Assembly (NCBI GenBank): GCA_033765245.1
Contig: JANRIF010000192.1
Span: 1-22,173 of the forward strand
DNA from: GCA-002840015 sp033765245
Lineage (GTDB): Bacteria; Pseudomonadota; Gammaproteobacteria; Xanthomonadales; Xanthomonadaceae
Direction of reading: 5' to 3'
DNA length: 22,173 bases
Part shown: piece by piece, positions 14,125-22,173 of the stretch
Layout: each line of letters starts with the position of its first letter
How positions within the stretch are numbered: position 1 is the first letter of the stretch
Program-made: the position numbers and the translations under genes
The notes under the pieces: generated by a model
The model's input: only the letters and a program-made list of their open reading frames with translations
The model's database searches: none
Told to the model about the DNA's origin: nothing

Positions 14125-14511
14125 ATGAACGCCTGGAGCCAACTGCTATTCCTGCGCGGCCATATCATCAACACCGATCTGGCGCGGTCGCTGACCGCGG
14201 CCGAGCGGCGACAGGCGCATCCGCTGGATCACGCCGGTGCGCCCGGTGGGCCAGCCGCATCCGACGCTTCGCCGACGGAGCCGAGCGTCGGAGCGAACCC
14301 ACCGAAGCCTGAGCCGGAGCACCGCCCGCGCTGGTGGTCGGCGTCGGCCTCGCGGTTCGAAGGCGAACCGGCCAACGAAGGCTACCGGCACGGCTACGGC
14401 AACCGGATCGCCAACGAACGCGCGCTGCGGCCACGCTGGCAGCGTGGTCCGGCGCTCGCGGCCTGTAACGAGGCGACCCTGCCGTGCCTGAGCGCCTGCG
14501 CCTGCGGATGA
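14125..14511 (+). CDS. orphan 128-residue protein divergent from lysR, function unknown
   Basis: I do not recognise this protein. A good ribosome site (GGGAGA, 5 nt before the ATG) and its own promoter region support a real gene. The N-terminus MNAWSQLLFLRGHIIN is moderately hydrophobic but lacks a clear signal peptide. The middle (37-68) is rich in Pro, Ala and Ser and probably disordered; then come WW (70-71), an EGYRHGYGNR stretch and a tail with four cysteines (114, 121, 125, 127) that could bind metal or form disulfides. It is read away from lysR across a LysR-type palindrome, so it is the likely regulated target. The icd gene converges on it. Confidence 0.65.
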   Translation: MNAWSQLLFLRGHIINTDLARSLTAAERRQAHPLDHAGAPGGPAASDASPTEPSVGANPPKPEPEHRPRWWSASASRFEGEPANEGYRHGYGNRIANERALRPRWQRGPALAACNEATLPCLSACACG

Positions 14512-14520
14512 CCGGAACGA

Positions 14521-14546
14521 CGAAGGCCGCCTCGCGGCGGCCTTCG
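14521..14546. terminator. hairpin terminator between the orphan gene and icd
   Basis: A perfect 11-bp stem (CGAAGGCCGCC with GGCGGCCTTCG) closes a TCGC loop between the converging ends, 9 bp after the orphan stop and 28 bp after the icd stop. On the icd side the following bases are TCGTCGTTCC, weakly T-rich. It probably serves both directions. Confidence 0.7.
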
Positions 14547-14574
14547 AATCGAACACCTCGTTGACGCAGGCGGC

Positions 14575-15903
<1,329 letters not shown>

Positions 15904-15962
15904 GGGTTCCTCCCGGTTGAATGAATCGCCGCGTCGATGCGTGAGCGCCGACGAACGCGGCA

Positions 15963-15968
15963 ATTGTA
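15963..15968 (-). promoter_or_regulatory. candidate -10 element of icd
   Basis: On the minus strand TACAAT (5 of 6) would start RNA near 15955, giving a leader of about 52 nt that includes the GGAGGA site. No convincing -35 is present at 16-18 bp. Confidence 0.4.
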
Positions 15969-16107
15969 CTTGCTCGCCGCGACCGCCGGTGATTGCCATG
16001 CCGCCGCATCTGCTCAAAACTCCGCGACCGCAGCGTTTCCCGCGATGGGCATCGGCGCGCTATGCTTTGCGGTTCTCCCCCGATGTCGCGCCCTTCGGCG
16101 TGTCTGC

Positions 16108-19512
<3,405 letters not shown>

Positions 19513-19533
19513 GTGTGGTGCGGCGTCGTGATC

Positions 19534-19550
19534 ACCGTGTTCGCCACGGT
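19534..19550 (+). terminator. short hairpin after the SNF2 gene
   Basis: ACCGTG-ttcgc-CACGGT forms a 6-bp stem 21 bp past the stop codon. No T-run follows, so termination is uncertain; the next gene is on the same strand 34 bp further on. Confidence 0.35.
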
Positions 19551-19583
19551 CGCGAAATCCAGTCAAAGTAATCACCGCAGTCG

Positions 19584-20777
19584 ATGATCGGCCCAACCAT
19601 GCACCTGCTCGACATCACGGTCAGCCCCAATCCACCGCAACCACAGCAGCCGCTGGCGCTGGAGATCGATTTTTGTGTCGACGAGGCCATCGTCTTCGCA
19701 CCCGACATCGGGCTGGCGTGGTTTGGCGACGATGGCGCCGAGCCGGCGGGGCGCGACAATCTATTGGCGTCGATACCGGTGGCGTGGCTGCCGCGCGGCC
19801 GCTATCGCGCGCGCTGGCTGTGCGCGCAGGGCAGGTTGCAGCGGGTGCGGGTCAGCGCGCATCAACGCAAGGCGATGCGCGAGGTGTGCGTGGACGTGCG
19901 CGAACAGCGATGGCCGAACCCCGCGCAACCCACGAGCGCGCGCGGCCATTGGGAGTTGGAGGCGCTCGACGGCACGCCTGCGATCGATTCGCTGAGCTGG
20001 CGGCGCGGCCATGGCGACTGGTTCTTCCGACACTTCGATCATGCCGCGACCACGGTGATCGACTACATGCTGGGCAACAGCGAGTTGTTGCGCGGCCGGG
20101 TGTTGGACGTGGGTTGCGGCGACGGCATCACGGCGCTGGGCATGGCGCTGCGCTGCGAGCCGCAGGCACTGATCGGGATCGATCCGTTCAAGGGCTTCGA
20201 ACGCCTGCCGCAGATTCTGGCGGCCAGCGGCCTGGCGCCAACCTGCGTTCCCGACTGCCTGCGCTTTCTCGACGCCGATGCCAATGCGATGCCGTTTCCG
20301 GACGATTCCTTCGATGTGGTGGTGTCGTGGGGATCGCTGGAACACATCGCGGGTGGGTACCAGCAGGCGCTACGGGAAATCCGCCGGGTGCTGCGTCCGG
20401 ACGGGCTGTTTTTCGTGCACCCGGGGTTGTATTACAGCAACTTCGGCCATCATCTGGGCGAGTTCTGCGACGAGCCGCATTTCCACCTGAAGTGGCCCGA
20501 AGCGCGGGTGCGCGAAACCGTTTTCTCCACCCCGCCGCGCTACATCGACCGCGCTGGCGAGTTCGCCACCCCGGCGCAATACTGGCAGTGGTACCGCGAG
20601 CTCAATCCGATCACGGTGGCGGGTTTCGAGCGGGAATTGCGCGAGCTTGGTTTCGAACCGTGGCGCGTGGCACTGCGTACCGAGGACCGCATCGAGTACA
20701 CCCCCGAGCTGCAGCGCTATTCGATGCAGGATCTGGCGACGCTGGAGTTGTACGTCAGTTGCTACAACCGCAAGTGA
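19584..20777 (+). CDS. two-domain protein: N-terminal beta-rich domain plus class I SAM methyltransferase
   Basis: The 397-residue protein has a C-terminal methyltransferase domain with motif I VLDVGCGDGITALGMA (173-188), the acidic post-I residue in LIGIDPFKGFERL, MPFPDDSFDVVVSWGSLEHI and a post-II LRPDGLFFVHPG. The first 110 or so residues (LDITVSPNPPQPQQPLALEI, then IGLAWFG and PRGRYRARWL) alternate like a beta-sandwich. They faintly recall the C-terminal cargo domain of the O-antigen exporter Wzt, but I cannot confirm that. Substrate unknown; a polysaccharide is one guess. ATG 19584 or ATG 19599 could be the start; neither has a ribosome site. Its last 23 bases overlap the converging gene at 20755. 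Confidence 0.8.
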   Translation: MIGPTMHLLDITVSPNPPQPQQPLALEIDFCVDEAIVFAPDIGLAWFGDDGAEPAGRDNLLASIPVAWLPRGRYRARWLCAQGRLQRVRVSAHQRKAMREVCVDVREQRWPNPAQPTSARGHWELEALDGTPAIDSLSWRRGHGDWFFRHFDHAATTVIDYMLGNSELLRGRVLDVGCGDGITALGMALRCEPQALIGIDPFKGFERLPQILAASGLAPTCVPDCLRFLDADANAMPFPDDSFDVVVSWGSLEHIAGGYQQALREIRRVLRPDGLFFVHPGLYYSNFGHHLGEFCDEPHFHLKWPEARVRETVFSTPPRYIDRAGEFATPAQYWQWYRELNPITVAGFERELRELGFEPWRVALRTEDRIEYTPELQRYSMQDLATLELYVSCYNRK

Positions 20778-21132
20778 TCGGGGCGGGCGGCGCCCAATCT
20801 TCCGGCGTCAGCGGCGCCAGACCGTGCGCCTGCCGCGCGAGATCGCATTGCGGGCTCGGCACGCCGTCGCGCCAGGCCGCCTGCAGTTCGCGGCAAGGGC
20901 TGGGTCGCTGCGGGTAGATCGTGCAACTCACCGCCTCGCCGATCGTGCCGGCCAAGGCCACGCAACGCGGCGTGCGGCTTTGCGTGCCGCGCAGGTTGAG
21001 GCGGTGCGGATCGAGCGTTTCGGTCAGTTCCGGCGGCACGCAGCCGCCGAGCGAGGCATCGGCCTCGCTCCAGTGGAAGGCGACGCGGAAGTGGGCGCAG
21101 CAGGCGCCACACACAACGCAGGGATTGCGCAT
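20755..21132 (-). CDS. YkgJ-family cysteine-cluster protein (putative zinc/iron-chelating)
   Basis: The 125-residue protein starts with the diagnostic cluster CVVCGACC (residues 5-12) and has further conserved cysteines in RCVALAG, SCTIYPQRPSPCREL and near the C-terminus (TCGCSN). This matches the YkgJ/UPF0153 family, annotated as zinc- or iron-chelating proteins of unknown function. The ATG at 21132 directly precedes the conserved cluster. queF lies 74 bp upstream on the same strand and may be cotranscribed. The 3' end overlaps the methyltransferase gene by 23 bp in antisense. Confidence 0.9.
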   Translation of the reverse strand: MRNPCVVCGACCAHFRVAFHWSEADASLGGCVPPELTETLDPHRLNLRGTQSRTPRCVALAGTIGEAVSCTIYPQRPSPCRELQAAWRDGVPSPQCDLARQAHGLAPLTPEDWAPPAPITCGCSN

Positions 21133-21206
21133 GATCGGCCGGATATCGACGCGGCGGAAGGAAAATCCGTTCCGCGACCGCCGCCAATGTTATGCGATTC
21201 GAACCC

Positions 21207-22031
21207 TCACTGCCGCGCGGTGCGTGGGTTGCCGGGATCGAAGCCGCGGCGGTTGCTGCGCCAGGGGTTGATGTCGAGCCCGCCGCGGCGGGTGTAGCGG
21301 GCGTACACGCTGAGCTGGCTCGGCGCGCAGCGCGCCATCACGTCGACGAAGATGCGCTCCACGCATTGTTCGTGAAATTCGCTGTGCTGACGGAAGCTGA
21401 TCAGGTAACGCAACAATCCGGCGCGATCGATGCGCGGGCCACGATAGCCGATCTGCACGCTACCCCAGTCGGGTTGTCCTGTGACCGGGCAGTTGGAGCG
21501 CAGCAGGTGCGAGAGCAGCGTCTCCTCGACCGTCGAGCCGTCGTCGACGCGCAGAAAATCGGCGCGCGGCGGTCCGTAGTGATCGATGCCGATCGGCAGC
21601 TCGTCGATCAGCTCGCCGGCCAGCGGCTCGATCCGCACGGCATGACTGGTGACCGGAGTCAGCACCACGCTGACCGCGCTGCCGGCGGCTTGCGAGAGGT
21701 CGTGCGCGAGCAGCGCGCGCAGGGCGTCGCTGCCGTCCAGGCGATGTTGCGCGAGGCTGCCCAGATAAAGCTTGAAGCTCTTGGACTCGATCAGTTTGGG
21801 CGACTCCGCCGGCACCCGGAATTCGGCTAACGCCACGCGCGGCTTGCCGCGCGCGTCGAGCCAGCCCAGTTCATAGGCATTCCAGACGTCGAAGCCATGG
21901 AAGGGCAACTCGGTGCCGATGCCAAGTTCGCTGCGCTTGCCGGCGCGCGCGATCGGAAACAGCAGCGCGGGATCGTAGTGGGTCGGGTAGGCGACGGCCT
22001 TGCCCAGGGAGGAGTCTGCGGCGGGGTTCAT
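21207..22031 (-). CDS. queF: NADPH-dependent 7-cyano-7-deazaguanine reductase QueF (long form)
   Basis: QueF reduces preQ0 to preQ1 in queuosine tRNA modification. The 274-residue protein is the two-domain (YqfB/QueF long) type: LPFHGFDVWNAYELGWLDARG and IESKSFKLYL (81-90) in the N-terminal half, and RSNCPVTGQPDWGSVQIGYR with the thioimide cysteine Cys181 and Asp188, then EFHEQCVERIF with Glu221 and ARYTRRGGLDINPWRSN in the C-terminal half. Length agrees with the E. coli enzyme (282). The ATG at 22031 was preferred to those at 22040 and 22052 because a -10-like box overlaps the latter two. No ribosome site is seen. The other que genes are not in the window. Confidence 0.95.
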   Translation of the reverse strand: MNPAADSSLGKAVAYPTHYDPALLFPIARAGKRSELGIGTELPFHGFDVWNAYELGWLDARGKPRVALAEFRVPAESPKLIESKSFKLYLGSLAQHRLDGSDALRALLAHDLSQAAGSAVSVVLTPVTSHAVRIEPLAGELIDELPIGIDHYGPPRADFLRVDDGSTVEETLLSHLLRSNCPVTGQPDWGSVQIGYRGPRIDRAGLLRYLISFRQHSEFHEQCVERIFVDVMARCAPSQLSVYARYTRRGGLDINPWRSNRRGFDPGNPRTARQ

Positions 22032-22038
22032 GAACAAC

Positions 22039-22044
22039 ATTCTA
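22039..22044 (-). promoter_or_regulatory. candidate -10 element for a leaderless queF transcript
   Basis: On the minus strand TAGAAT (5 of 6) ends 7 nt before the ATG at 22031, so RNA would start on or beside the A of the start codon. No ribosome site or clear -35 is present; a GTAGGAGCGG REP-like head occupies the -35 area. Confidence 0.45.
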
Positions 22045-22141
22045 GCCCGCATTTCTCACACCGCTCCTACTGCGGACGCCGATGCGCTCGCCGTGGCGCG
22101 CCGCCACCCGGCTGCGCAGTCCTGCTCCGCCGGGCGTATTG

Positions 22142-22164
22142 GGGCATGCCTTCCTGGCATGCCC
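22142..22164. repeat. perfect 9-bp hairpin at the right end, REP- or terminator-like
   Basis: GGGCATGCC-ttcct-GGCATGCCC is a perfect inverted repeat followed by GTCCGACGC, a tail seen in REP elements. It lies about 110 bp upstream of queF. It may be a REP element or the terminator of a gene beyond the window; no T-run is visible before the edge. Confidence 0.55.
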
Positions 22165-22173
22165 GTCCGACGC

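Noticed and set aside
14260..14292. Inverted repeat TCCGACGCT/AGCGTCGGA inside the orphan gene
   Set aside because: A 9-bp stem with a 15-nt loop inside coding sequence; common by chance in GC-rich DNA.

Overview
This looks like a chromosomal segment of a high-GC gammaproteobacterium (roughly two thirds G+C by eye), most likely from the Lysobacterales/Xanthomonadales. Pointers are E. coli-like versions of YadG/YadH, TatD, HrpB, RluE, AceK, Icd and long-form QueF, a degenerate GTGGGAG-type REP element, and many genes without a Shine-Dalgarno sequence. I see no phage, insertion sequence, CRISPR array, tRNA or rRNA. The content is mostly housekeeping genes, with a few less characterised units between them. 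No gap between genes exceeds 300 bases.

Layout. 1-2251 (minus) is a compact operon. A sigma70-like promoter flanked by two near-identical palindromic operators drives a small four-helix membrane protein, a 67-residue Cro/CI-type regulator and an exported TAP-like alpha/beta hydrolase. Consecutive genes overlap by ATGA, and a NatA-like ABC ATPase follows, cut by the window edge. 2370-3119 (minus) is a ferredoxin-NADP reductase-type flavoprotein. 3362-5082 (plus) is the yadG-yadH ABC-2 exporter. 5183-5989 (minus) is tatD, flanked by copies of a 9-nt-periodic repeat. 6209-8689 (plus) is the helicase hrpB. 8862-10176 (minus) is rluE followed by a methyltransferase. 10279-11175 (minus) is an unusual methyltransferase-like lipoprotein.

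11301-15903 is a TCA/glyoxylate control neighbourhood. It holds aceK (isocitrate dehydrogenase kinase/phosphatase), a LysR regulator directly upstream of it, a divergent 128-residue orphan protein with a strong ribosome site, and icd, the AceK substrate. The aceB and aceA genes that usually accompany aceK are not present here. Icd keeps the phosphorylatable serine loop but carries an insertion of about 25 residues relative to E. coli Icd.

16108-22031 holds a 1134-residue SWIM-SNF2 helicase, a two-domain methyltransferase, a YkgJ-type cysteine-cluster protein whose 3' end overlaps the methyltransferase in antisense, and queF of queuosine synthesis. The right end carries a perfect 9-bp hairpin.

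The best candidates for a second look are the double-operator operon at 1-2325, the recurrent pattern of a -10-like hexamer 6-7 nt before SD-less starts (hrpB, rluE, aceK, queF; possible leaderless mRNAs), the LysR/orphan pair beside aceK and icd, and the methyltransferase-like lipoprotein.
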